64,000 nucleotides of DNA, taken from Aliiglaciecola sp. M165 (GTDB taxonomy: Bacteria; Pseudomonadota; Gammaproteobacteria; Enterobacterales; Alteromonadaceae). A program made the position numbers and the translations under genes. The notes under the pieces were generated by a model. That model was not told the origin of the DNA, ran no database searches, and was given only the letters and a program-made list of their open reading frames with translations. This document shows, piece after piece, positions 45,333-52,596 of this stretch (positions are counted from its first letter, which is position 1; each line of letters starts with the position of its first letter). The DNA lies in the NCBI RefSeq assembly GCF_007197995.1, contig NZ_VKKH01000007.1:62001-126000 (forward strand). Direction: 5' to 3'.

Positions 45333-45800
45333 TTAGATTATTTCTAGAACGCGAAACTTTTCAATAAACTGCCCAATATCTTTTGCAACGATTGTCGCAT
45401 CTTCAAAATCGGCTTCAACACCATGAACGATTTTTCCAAACGTAGCATTTTCAACTGAAACTGCATAATATTCATAGCCATCCTCAACACTCATAAAAAA
45501 AGGAATATGGCTGTCCCAAAAGGACTTGATTCGATCAATTTCGTCTTTATCGTCTTCTGCAGATTCTATCGACATTAATTCAAATTCATTCCAGCGAAAA
45601 GCATCCTTGCTCTCTTCTGAAACAACATGACATGTAACAAACCATTTAGTTTTTTGTGCATTTTCACACATTGCGTACTTTGTAAGAAATCGTTGCAACG
45701 CTTCTGGTAAAACTGGATATCTATTTGTTAATGCTGCGGGAATTTCTTGCGAATTTCCTTTTAAGATATTCCACCCATAATTATATAGAACTTCAATCAA
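45333..45800 (-). CDS. SMI1/KNR4 (SUKH) domain protein
   Basis: A 155-residue protein of the SUKH fold: PVLPEALQRFLTKYAMCEN at the N-terminal side, WDSHIPFFMSVEDGYEYYAV in the middle and the FIEKFRV end. SUKH proteins are often immunity proteins against nuclease-type contact-dependent or polymorphic toxins. No toxin gene is next to it here, so it may be an orphan immunity gene. It lies about 400 bases from tRNA-Leu, outside the tRNA-Cys island borders. Confidence 0.75.
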   Translation of the reverse strand: MIEVLYNYGWNILKGNSQEIPAALTNRYPVLPEALQRFLTKYAMCENAQKTKWFVTCHVVSEESKDAFRWNEFELMSIESAEDDKDEIDRIKSFWDSHIPFFMSVEDGYEYYAVSVENATFGKIVHGVEADFEDATIVAKDIGQFIEKFRVLEII

Positions 45801-46193
45801 TCGTATGCCTCTTTATATCTAGTTAGTGCGTCTTAAATAATTGATAAGAGTTAACAATTACTGCACAAATAAATCTAAATTGACAAGATGTTTTATACAC
45901 AACATGCCAACTATTCATAGAGCTTATGTACTTTAAAGTGAATAATTGAAAAATAACATTACCCTGCGGCAGACACTCTGAAAAACAGGATCATGTAGAA
46001 ATTCCATAACCTATTAGAACTGCTATCAACACGAGCATATGGTTTTAGGAATTTTGAAAATTATCGAATAAGAGTAATGATCCATTGTGCACGCCGGTTA
46101 CCCGGATGGGATGGTGTAATTAACCGTGTACGATGAATGCTTATCCCCCGTTTATGGGGTAGAGCCCAGAATTATCTATGAAATATCGAGAGA
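45801..46193. other. Gap downstream of tRNA-Leu
   Basis: About 390 bases. A CCCC-GTTTA-GGGG type hairpin near 46145-46160 lies 35-50 bases beyond the tRNA-Leu 3' end and could end the precursor, although no T-run follows. Nothing else recognised. Confidence 0.4.
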
Positions 46194-46280
46194 TGGTGCC
46201 CGGGGCCGGACTTGAACCGGCACGTCCTTACGAACGAGGGATTTTAAATCCCTTGTGTCTACCAATTTCACCACCCGGGC
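46194..46280 (-). tRNA. tRNA-Leu (TAA)
   Basis: An 87-base class II tRNA on the minus strand: GCCCGGG acceptor pairing with CCCGGGC, D-arm with GAAATTGGTAGAC, anticodon loop TTTAAAA with TAA, a long variable arm, T-arm GGTTCAAGTCC, and encoded CCA. It corresponds to leuZ in the E. coli glyW-cysT-leuZ operon. Here 2 kb of inserted DNA separates it from tRNA-Cys. Confidence 0.97.
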
Positions 46281-46310
46281 ATCGGATGAACTCATAAGAC
46301 CTATGAGAGG
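46257..46310 (-). repeat. 54-bp direct repeat, copy 1 (5' part of tRNA-Leu plus leader)
   Basis: An exact 54-base match to 46399-46452. It comprises the first 24 bases of tRNA-Leu and 30 bases of its upstream spacer, including the hairpin CTCATA-AGACC-TATGAG. The two copies flank the hairpin unit 46311-46398. Confidence 0.95.
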
Positions 46311-46398
46311 GTTCTAACTTCTTGACCAAACTTCGTTTGGTACCTTGTGGTCGCTACCAGCATCCTGCTTCTCGCGACACTAGTGCATCCTGCACGTC
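46311..46398 (-). other. Hairpin-rich unit with CAGGATG loops in the tRNA-Leu leader
   Basis: Reading the minus strand, three stem-loops follow each other: GTGCA-GGA-TGCAC (46383-46395); a long one, GTCGC...GCGAC (46350-46378), with AGCA-GGA-TGCT at its tip; and ACCAAAC-GAA-GTTTGGT (46325-46341). Two have GGA at the apex inside CAGGATG, the motif repeated in CsrB-type RNAs. It would be part of the tRNA-Leu precursor transcribed from 46620-46647. Confidence 0.7.
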
Positions 46399-46452
46399 GT
46401 CTACCAATTTCACCACCCGGGCATCGGATGAACTCATAAGACCTATGAGAGG
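46399..46452 (-). repeat. 54-bp direct repeat, copy 2 (truncated tRNA-Leu 5' end)
   Basis: Identical to 46257-46310. The tRNA sequence stops after the D-arm at ...GGTAGAC and continues into the hairpin unit, so this is a tRNA-Leu fragment, not a functional gene. Confidence 0.93.
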
Positions 46453-46488
46453 TGTTTCCACATGACCCCTTAAACAAGAGTATCAAAA

Positions 46489-46502
46489 TGGAGGCGGAAC
46501 CC
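46489..46502 (-). repeat. Island end: 14-bp copy of the tRNA-Cys 3' terminus (att-like)
   Basis: TGGAGGCGGAACCC repeats exactly the last 14 bases of tRNA-Cys (48403-48416). A lone tRNA 3'-end copy facing the intact tRNA gene is the classic footprint of site-specific integration into that tRNA. The repeats lie 1914 bases apart. Confidence 0.82.
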
Positions 46503-46619
46503 ACCATCAAAAAGTTTGATTAACTACTTGATGTGATTCATAATTTTTTAGCTGGAAAACTGTTGTACCCACCAAGGTACCTACACACTAAAAACACGTC
46601 TCCTTTGAAGACAGTGCGG

Positions 46620-46647
46620 ATTATACATATCAATCTAATCTATGCAA
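46620..46647 (-). promoter_or_regulatory. Probable promoter facing tRNA-Leu
   Basis: On the minus strand TTGCAT (46642-46647), a 16-base spacer, then TATAAT (46620-46625), followed by a GC-rich CCGC discriminator as in stable-RNA promoters. It lies inside the island near its far end and points at the hairpin unit and tRNA-Leu, giving a leader of about 330 bases. Confidence 0.6.
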
Positions 46648-46782
46648 TATGAAAATCCAAAGTTAAGTACTGAAAGGTTAGAAAGTGCTCATTTTTAACA
46701 AGATAAATTAACATAACTCATTTTTTATACTTCAAATTCAGTTGAGTAAAAGCCTACAAACAAACAAAGAAGGACCTAATAG

Positions 46783-48165
46783 ATGTATTTTAAAAACTTA
46801 GATTTCGAAGTTGAACCGACTGAACCACTCAAACACGATAAATTAGAAAGAAAATACGAAATTGAAAATCTAACTTCTTTAATTCTTAACCTTAATACAC
46901 CAGCAGTGTTAGCTATAAATTCTCCATGGGGATCAGGAAAAACCACATTCGTTAAAATGTGGCAACAACAACTAAAAGAAAGTGAAGCTGAGACATTATA
47001 TTTCAACGCATGGGAGACTGATTTTTCTCAAGATCCATTAGTTGCTTTTTTGGGTGAAATGACTAGTGGGCTGAAAGAACTGATTGGAGAGTCAAAAAGT
47101 TCAAAACACGCGTGGGATCATACCGTCAATTTAGGTAAGAAAATTTTAAAATATGGAGTTCCGGCAGCTATTAAAATATCAACTGCTGGCGTTCTTGATG
47201 CAGATAAAGTTTTAGAAAGTGAACTAGGAAAATCTTTAAGTTCCTTAGCTTCAGATTCGTTGAATGGATACTTAGAGCAAAAGTCTGACATTGTAGAGTT
47301 TCACGATTCGTTAAAAAAATTCATTGAGAATTCTGAAAAAGAACGGATTGTTATTTTCGTTGATGAACTGGACCGTTGCAGACCCAATTATGCAGTTGAA
47401 TTATTGGAAAGAATAAAGCACCTATTTAATATTGAGGGGATCACCTTCGTTCTATCAATAGATAAAGCTCAACTCGCTCATTCCATAAATTCAGTATATG
47501 GAGAAAAATTTGAGTCTAATGGTTACCTAAGAAGATTTATTGATTTTGAATACAGTTTACAAAAACCCAAGCTGGAAAAATTTGTGAAATCACTATTTTC
47601 GACTTTGGAAATAGATAAATTTTGTGAACCTCGGCAAAAATATAGTGAATTAAGAAATGATCTGGACAGTCTATCTAAATCTACTATTTTCTTTGCTGAA
47701 AATTTCAATTTATCTCTGCGTGAAACTGAACAAATAGTAGCTTACACAAATGTAGCGATTAGGACCGCAAAGGAAAATGAATATATACATCCGCCACTAC
47801 TTGTTTTCTTAATAGCGTTAAAATACATGGATGTAGTTTCTTACAACAAATTCATATCTCAAACTTCTTTTGAAACTGAAGTTTTAGACTTTTTAATGAA
47901 AAGTATGCCAGATCAATTGAAAAAAGATCACTTTGTCGCCTATTTAGAGGGGTTAATACTGAGTGTAACCTACAAAAAAGAATCTGAATCAAAACGAATA
48001 CAAGAACACAAAAAGGTATTGTCTAGAGACGAGAAGACAGATGAAGAAGAGCACTACTCTTCAACTGTTTTAAACGTTTTTAATCGCCCGTCAGGATTTG
48101 CACAGAGAATCAGTTTAGAGCTACTTGCGAAACGAATAAATTGGATAAGTGAATTTGAGTTTTAA
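46783..48165 (+). CDS. KAP-family P-loop NTPase
   Basis: A 460-residue protein. Walker A is NSPWGSGKTTFVKMW (residues about 47-60), FNAWETDF follows as in KAP proteins, and Walker B is IVIFVDELDRCRPNYAVELL (about 188-207); then IDKAQLAHSI. The C-terminal half is helical and of unknown role. No clear membrane helices interrupt the P-loop domain, unlike animal members. KAP NTPases occur in phage-defence proteins such as PifA and QatA, but no QatBCD-type partner is present. It is the only gene of a 1.9-kb tRNA-Cys island and is more AT-rich than its neighbours. A role in defence is inference. Confidence 0.88.
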   Translation: MYFKNLDFEVEPTEPLKHDKLERKYEIENLTSLILNLNTPAVLAINSPWGSGKTTFVKMWQQQLKESEAETLYFNAWETDFSQDPLVAFLGEMTSGLKELIGESKSSKHAWDHTVNLGKKILKYGVPAAIKISTAGVLDADKVLESELGKSLSSLASDSLNGYLEQKSDIVEFHDSLKKFIENSEKERIVIFVDELDRCRPNYAVELLERIKHLFNIEGITFVLSIDKAQLAHSINSVYGEKFESNGYLRRFIDFEYSLQKPKLEKFVKSLFSTLEIDKFCEPRQKYSELRNDLDSLSKSTIFFAENFNLSLRETEQIVAYTNVAIRTAKENEYIHPPLLVFLIALKYMDVVSYNKFISQTSFETEVLDFLMKSMPDQLKKDHFVAYLEGLILSVTYKKESESKRIQEHKKVLSRDEKTDEEEHYSSTVLNVFNRPSGFAQRISLELLAKRINWISEFEF

Positions 48166-48171
48166 AAATCA

Positions 48172-48269
48172 TGTGGGTACTAACAATAGAAATAAGAGCT
48201 CTGACCTGTGGGTACATTTGGTCAATATAAAAACCATCTGTTGCTTATGTACCCACAAAAATACCCACA
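48172..48269. repeat. Short direct and inverted TGTGGGTAC repeats, possible integrase arm sites
   Basis: TGTGGGTAC occurs at 48172-48180 and 48207-48215, its complement GTACCCACA at 48249-48257, and TACCCACA at 48262-48269. A further GTACCCAC is at 46565-46572, near the other island end. Repeats of this sort near tRNA att sites are typical arm-binding sites of tyrosine integrases. No integrase gene remains. Confidence 0.6.
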
Positions 48270-48314
48270 AATTCAATTGTAACAAGACCTAATATCTATT
48301 CTAAATACATAAAA

Positions 48315-48335
48315 AAACCACCCATTGGGTGGTTT
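48315..48335 (-). terminator. Strong terminator downstream of tRNA-Cys
   Basis: AAACCACCC-ATT-GGGTGGTTT, a 9-bp hairpin. On the minus strand it is followed by a run of T residues, so it should end the tRNA-Gly-Cys transcript inside the island, before tRNA-Leu. It could also end the rightward KAP transcript. Confidence 0.85.
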
Positions 48336-48402
48336 CTTAGAAAAATTACTTTAGACTTCAAAAAGTAACTTTAAGTCATTGATTTATAACGACTTTTTCA
48401 AC

Positions 48403-48416
48403 TGGAGGCGGAACCC
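48403..48416 (-). repeat. Island end: 14-bp repeat within the tRNA-Cys 3' terminus
   Basis: The second copy of TGGAGGCGGAACCC, here within the intact tRNA-Cys. Together with 46489-46502 it delimits the inserted DNA. Confidence 0.82.
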
Positions 48417-48476
48417 GGAGTCGAACCGAGATCCACGGATTTGCAATCCGCTGCATAGCCATTCTGCCATTCCGCC
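48403..48476 (-). tRNA. tRNA-Cys (GCA)
   Basis: A 74-base tRNA on the minus strand: GGCGGAA/TTCCGCC acceptor, anticodon loop TTGCAAA with GCA, T-arm GGTTCGACTCC, discriminator U as expected for Cys, and encoded CCA. Its last 14 bases double as the island repeat. Confidence 0.97.
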
Positions 48477-48480
48477 AATT

Positions 48481-48556
<76 letters not shown>

Positions 48557-48617
48557 GTATAAACGACTTAAGTTAAGTTCATTTATCGCATTCCGCTGTT
48601 GCGAAATGTGAGGCAGC

Positions 48618-48645
48618 ATTCTACCGTCAAAGTGTTATCTGTCAA
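48618..48645 (-). promoter_or_regulatory. Promoter of the tRNA-Gly-Cys operon
   Basis: On the minus strand TTGACA (48640-48645), 16-base spacer, TAGAAT (48618-48623), about 60 bases ahead of tRNA-Gly. The -35 box is perfect, as expected for a strong stable-RNA promoter. Confidence 0.85.
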
Positions 48646-48732
48646 CTACAAAAATGGCCTTTTATGTGCGTTTGGCTGATTTTTAACATAAATGCGTTAA
48701 ATTCAATCAAAGGAGATATTTTGCTGCTCTTT

Positions 48733-49299
48733 TTAAGATGATTGAGTCAAGTTTTTCCAGGCAGCAATCGAGTAAGTCAACATCGACCATACTGACAAAA
48801 ACGCTGCGAAATAAAGTAAAACATAACCCAGCGTAACCCAATACAGGGGAAAGCCCATAAAATATTCGAGTTCTGATAATAATCCGATAAGCGCCAGCAT
48901 TTGTGCCGTAGTTTTTGCTTTACCAATAAAGGATACAGAAACAATGTCGCTCTTTCCGTGTTGCCCCATCCATTCCCGCAAAGCAGAAACATAAATTTCT
49001 CGAGACATTAACAGTATTGCAGGGATCGTAATCCAGACAGTGGCATAGGTGTGGGTAATCATTAGGAGTGCTGCTGCAACAATAAGTTTATCGGCAACTG
49101 GATCGAGAAACGCCCCAAACGCTGAAGATTGTTTTAATTTTCGAGCAAGATAGCCATCAAACCAATCAGTTATTGCCGCAAACCAAAAAACAAAAGCGCC
49201 CGCTTGTCTAGCCCATTCCCAGTCAAGATAATACACCGTCACAAATATTGGGATAAGCGCTACACGTAGCATGGTAATAATGTTTGGAATTGTCCACAT
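48733..49299 (-). CDS. pgsA: CDP-diacylglycerol-glycerol-3-phosphate 3-phosphatidyltransferase
   Basis: A 188-residue membrane protein with four to five hydrophobic segments and the CDP-alcohol phosphotransferase motif DGYLARKLKQSSAFGAFLD, in which Asp, Gly, Ala-Arg and the later Asp pair (FLDPVADKL) are all present. It makes phosphatidylglycerol phosphate, the precursor of phosphatidylglycerol and cardiolipin. It follows uvrC after 53 bases, as in the E. coli uvrY-uvrC-pgsA-tRNA order. Confidence 0.95.
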   Translation of the reverse strand: MWTIPNIITMLRVALIPIFVTVYYLDWEWARQAGAFVFWFAAITDWFDGYLARKLKQSSAFGAFLDPVADKLIVAAALLMITHTYATVWITIPAILLMSREIYVSALREWMGQHGKSDIVSVSFIGKAKTTAQMLALIGLLSELEYFMGFPLYWVTLGYVLLYFAAFLSVWSMLTYSIAAWKNLTQSS

Positions 49300-49352
49300 A
49301 CTTCTATTTAACCTTTGCTTTTGTTGGGAAAAACGCTCTTTTAATATTGTTA

Positions 49353-51182
49353 CTACGCATGAATATGTTCGTAAATTGTGTCAGCCATGTCTTCGCTGAT
49401 ACCAGGAACTTTAGCAATCTCATCCCTACTCGCTTGCAATACGCCTTGGATCCCTCCCATGTATTTGAGCAAAGTTTGCCGCCTTTTAGCGCCAACTCCC
49501 GGGACCGATTCAAGTACTGACGTGCGTTTGGCTTTTTGCCGACGCTGTCGATGACCAGTAATTGCGAAGCGGTGCGCTTCATCTCGTATATGCTGTATCA
49601 AATGCAACGCAGGAGAATCGCCAGACATCGGTATAGTATCATGATTTCCGGCCAGAATAAGTGTTTCAAGCCCTGGCTTTCTGCTCGTTCCTTTGGCTAC
49701 ACCGATTAACATCGGTTTCTTATCCCCTTTCCAATTTTCAAAATGTGCTTCCGCTTGAGCCAACTGACCTTTACCACCATCGATAAATAGAATATCAGGG
49801 ATCTTTTCCTGATCTGCTCCAGATTTGTAACGCCGACCTAGCGCCTGAGCCATCGCTGCATAATCGTCTCCCGGAGTTATCCCCTCGATGTTGTAACGCC
49901 GGTAATCGGCTTTAAACGGCCCCTCTCGGTTAAACACAACACAAGAAGCCACTGTTTGTTGGCCGGATGTATGACTGATGTCAAAACACTCCATTCGCTG
50001 AATAGGCTGTTCTGACTCAAGTACTTTTTCTAATTCAAGATATCGGGCAAAAACGGATTTTTGTTGATTCTGGCGCGCGTCTAGCGCATTTTCGGCGTTG
50101 GTATTGGCTAAACTCAAATAACGTTTTTTCTCTTCCCTCGCCCCTTTAAAAAACTGAATTTTGTAGCCTGCTTCTGCACTGAGCAATTGTGCAATACTAT
50201 CTTGCTCTTCCATTTCCATTGGCAAAACGATTTGTTTAGGAATCGTTTTATTGCCAGCCAAATAAAATTGCAGGATAAATGACTGCAAAACCTCTTCAGA
50301 ACTCGATTGAGGAGGAACTTTAGGAAAAAAGCTTTTACTGCCAAGCAATTTGTTGTCGCGGATAAACAATCCCTGGATGCTAGCAATACCATTTCTGTAA
50401 ACAAATCCAAATACGTCCATTTCCTGCTGGTTACCGCTCACCCATTGCTGCTCTTGGACTTTATTGAGCGCACTAATTTGATCACGGTAACGACCGGCGG
50501 CTTCAAAGCGCAGTTCTGAGCTGGCTCTTTCCATTTTTTCTACCAACGATTGAATAACTTGTTGGTTTTTGCCTTTAAGAAAAAGTTTCGCCAATTTAAT
50601 CTGATCATTGTATTCGCTATCAGAAACTAACCCTTCCACACAGGGTCCTGCACAGCGTTGCAGTTGATATTGTAAACAAGGTCGGCTTCGTGCTCGATAA
50701 TAGCTATCTTCACACTGCCTGACAGGAAAAAGCTTTTGCATTGTACGCAAGCTTTCTCGCACCGCCCAAGCACTTGGATAGGGTCCAAAATATTCGCCTT
50801 TGGCTTTTTTTGCGCCTCGATGAATAGTAAGCCGTGGATGTCGATGATCAGAAAGAAAAATAAAAGGATAGGATTTATCGTCTCGCAACAGAACGTTGTA
50901 ACGAGGTTTATACTTTTTTATAAAATTGTTTTCGAGAATAAAAGCTTCGGTTTCGCTGTTGACAACAGTGACATCCATTTGATGGATTTGTTTCACCAGA
51001 GAGCGCGTTTTAATACTATCTAAGGTAGCTTTGAAATAGCTGGAGACGCGTTTCTTAAGATTCTTGGCTTTTCCCACATAAATCACTTCATCCTTGACAT
51101 TGTACATTCGGTACACACCAGGTTGTGTGGTCAGATTCTTTAGAAACGCTTTGTGGTCAAAACTAGCCTGTTGTTCCATCAC
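49353..51182 (-). CDS. uvrC: Excinuclease ABC subunit C
   Basis: A 609-residue protein: GIY-YIG nuclease at the N-terminus (GVYRMYNVKDEVIYVGKAKN), the cysteine-bearing PCLQYQLQRCAGPC linker, a UVR helix pair, the RNase H-like C-terminal nuclease (ECFDISHTSGQQTVAS; FIDGGKGQL), and two helix-hairpin-helix motifs (VPGVGAKRRQTLLKYMGG). It makes the dual incisions in nucleotide excision repair. Twenty bases after the gacA/uvrY homologue, same operon. Confidence 0.97.
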   Translation of the reverse strand: MMEQQASFDHKAFLKNLTTQPGVYRMYNVKDEVIYVGKAKNLKKRVSSYFKATLDSIKTRSLVKQIHQMDVTVVNSETEAFILENNFIKKYKPRYNVLLRDDKSYPFIFLSDHRHPRLTIHRGAKKAKGEYFGPYPSAWAVRESLRTMQKLFPVRQCEDSYYRARSRPCLQYQLQRCAGPCVEGLVSDSEYNDQIKLAKLFLKGKNQQVIQSLVEKMERASSELRFEAAGRYRDQISALNKVQEQQWVSGNQQEMDVFGFVYRNGIASIQGLFIRDNKLLGSKSFFPKVPPQSSSEEVLQSFILQFYLAGNKTIPKQIVLPMEMEEQDSIAQLLSAEAGYKIQFFKGAREEKKRYLSLANTNAENALDARQNQQKSVFARYLELEKVLESEQPIQRMECFDISHTSGQQTVASCVVFNREGPFKADYRRYNIEGITPGDDYAAMAQALGRRYKSGADQEKIPDILFIDGGKGQLAQAEAHFENWKGDKKPMLIGVAKGTSRKPGLETLILAGNHDTIPMSGDSPALHLIQHIRDEAHRFAITGHRQRRQKAKRTSVLESVPGVGAKRRQTLLKYMGGIQGVLQASRDEIAKVPGISEDMADTIYEHIHA

Positions 51183-51201
51183 TTTTAACTAATCAATATG
51201 A

Positions 51202-51846
51202 TTAAAGCTGATTGGTATCGATTAAATTATGGCGCAATGCCAGGTGTGTAAGCTCCACATCCGAGGCAACATTCAGTTTTTCAAACATACGATATCGGTA
51301 TGTATTGACTGTTTTGGCACTGATATTCAATTGATTAGCAATATCAGGCACTCGAGAGCCTTTCGTGAGCATTATGGTAATTTCTAATTCACGCTTCGAG
51401 AGTTGATCAAAAGGATTGGTTTCATTTAGATTCAACTGCCCAATCGCGATTTGCTGTGCAATATCAGGGGCAATATAACGTTGTCCAGCCGCGACTTTAC
51501 GTATGGCAATGATCATCTCTGCAGGGTCAGTGCCTTTAGTCAGGTAGCCAAAAGCACCAAGTTGCATCACTCGCGCGGGTATCGGGTTTTCTGTGTGCAC
51601 AGACAACACAATAACTTTCGAGTCCTGTGCGTAATGAATAATCTGCTTAGTTGCTTCTAATCCACCAATTCCAGGCATATTCATATCCATTAACACAATA
51701 TTAGGGGGCGAATTCCGACAGAATTTAATGGCTTCTTCGCCATTATCCACCTCACCGATCACCTTGAAATCAGAAACATCTTCAAGAATTCTGCGAATGC
51801 CCGTGCGAACTAACTCATGGTCATCGACTAATAAAAGTGTGATCAA
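51202..51846 (-). CDS. uvrY: GacA/UvrY-type response regulator
   Basis: A 214-residue NarL/FixJ response regulator: receiver domain with LLVDDHELVRTG, phosphoacceptor Asp in NIVLMDMNMPGIGG and Lys in YLTKGTDPAEM; LuxR-type helix-turn-helix at the end (LSKRELEI; NISAKTVNTYRYRMFEKLNV). I start at TTG 51846, since GGAG lies six bases ahead and the protein then aligns with GacA (about 214 residues); an ATG ten codons earlier is possible. GacA/UvrY, with BarA/GacS, drives the CsrB-type RNAs that titrate CsrA. Its gene is next to the repeat array at 51968. Confidence 0.92.
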   Translation of the reverse strand: MITLLLVDDHELVRTGIRRILEDVSDFKVIGEVDNGEEAIKFCRNSPPNIVLMDMNMPGIGGLEATKQIIHYAQDSKVIVLSVHTENPIPARVMQLGAFGYLTKGTDPAEMIIAIRKVAAGQRYIAPDIAQQIAIGQLNLNETNPFDQLSKRELEITIMLTKGSRVPDIANQLNISAKTVNTYRYRMFEKLNVASDVELTHLALRHNLIDTNQL

Positions 51847-51967
51847 ATGGAACTCCAAACCAACTACCTGAATCAATAAAATAACACAGTAAATAACTAT
51901 TTTGCAGCGTAAACTTTATATATTTATTGCCAAAGAAAATATCCTACGAAAAAGTTAGTTTATCCTT

Positions 51968-52274
51968 GGCGGTAGTATTAATTCCCGCCAAATAGTTGAA
52001 CCGTGGAGCTTCTCACCCTCCCTTATTTCTCTTTGAATCCAAAATGCAAAAAAACCGCAACAAGTGCGGGTTTCTTTTATATGGCGGAGAGGGAGGGATG
52101 TCCTCAGGCACATCCTTGTGCTTGTCCCTTCGGGCGCCTGCGGCGGTACACATTGTTCCCGACAATGGTGTCTAACCGCGGGGCTTCTCACCCTCCCTTA
52201 TTTCTCTTCGAATCCAAAATGCAAAAAACCCGCAACAAGTGCGGGTTTCTTTTATATGGCGGAGAGGGAGGGAT
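51968..52274 (-). repeat. rtT-like tandem repeat array downstream of tRNA-Ser
   Basis: A unit of about 175 bases occurs nearly twice. 52008-52099 and 52183-52274 (92 bases) differ at two positions, and the match extends, more diverged, to 51968-52007 and 52142-52182. Each copy holds the last 17 bases of tRNA-Ser and a terminator (CCCGCA-CTTGT-TGCGGG on the minus strand; the left copy has a mismatch) with a T-run. The plan resembles the E. coli rtT repeats, in which about 178-bp units each carry a tRNA-Tyr 3' end. Confidence 0.85.
52108..52121 (-). other. CsrA-site-like hairpin between the repeat copies
   Basis: On the minus strand GCACA-AGGA-TGTGC: a 5-bp stem with AGGA as loop. The core ACAAGGATGT equals the in-vitro-selected CsrA consensus ACARGGAUGU, with GGA exposed. 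A second GGA (TGAGGACA) follows a few bases later. Binding is inference. Confidence 0.55.
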
Positions 52275-52348
52275 TCGAACCCCCGGTAGGGATGAACCTA
52301 CGTCTGATTTCAAGTCAGGTGCATTAAACCGAGCTCTGCCACCTCTCC
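52257..52348 (-). tRNA. tRNA-Ser (TGA)
   Basis: A 92-base class II tRNA on the minus strand: GGAGAGG acceptor, D-arm GGCAGAGCTCGGTTTAATGC, anticodon loop CTTGAAA with TGA, long variable arm, T-arm GGGTTCGAATCCC, discriminator G, and encoded CCA. A terminator follows inside the repeat unit. Confidence 0.97.
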
Positions 52349-52360
52349 GAAGTGGTGCGA

Positions 52361-52389
52361 ATATTAATGGCCTTTTTTGGGCTTGTAAA
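52361..52389 (-). promoter_or_regulatory. Promoter of tRNA-Ser
   Basis: On the minus strand TTTACA (52384-52389), a 17-base spacer, TAATAT (52361-52366), then a CGCACC discriminator; the -10 box is 12 bases from the mature 5' end. Arrangement fits a short-leader tRNA promoter. Confidence 0.78.
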
Positions 52390-52596
52390 GGGGATAGTTT
52401 AATTTTTTCATCAATCGCTAAAACTTTGGTCAATTTGCTTACTAAAAACACAATAACGCAACCAAAACACAAATAGTCACAAAGTGTTTGCGATAATACT
52501 TGAAAAATTGAACCAAACACCATACAAATACACTAATTACAAAATACTTTAGTAATTTACTCAGTTATTACTTTTAAATGCCTACTGGAGGTTTTT

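Noticed and set aside
46399-46488. Second functional tRNA-Leu gene
   Set aside because: Only the first 24 bases of the tRNA are present; there is no anticodon arm, T-arm or 3' acceptor strand.
46301-46510. Leftward frame of 69 codons
   Set aside because: It lies across the hairpin unit and tRNA-Leu fragments; codon content follows RNA structure rather than protein.
46783-48165. Qat-type anti-phage operon
   Set aside because: QatA is a KAP NTPase, but no qatB, qatC or qatD partner is present, so only a lone KAP gene can be claimed.
48172-48269. CRISPR-like or iteron array
   Set aside because: The TGTGGGTAC copies are few, unequally spaced and in both orientations, and no replication gene is near; integrase arm sites fit better.
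51968-52274. CRISPR-like array
   Set aside because: Only two long units of about 175 bases with tRNA ends and terminators; no short regular repeats or spacers and no cas genes.
52003-52476. Rightward frame of 157 codons spanning the repeats and tRNA-Ser
   Set aside because: It runs through two terminator copies and antisense through tRNA-Ser; the apparent internal protein repeat is only the DNA repeat translated.
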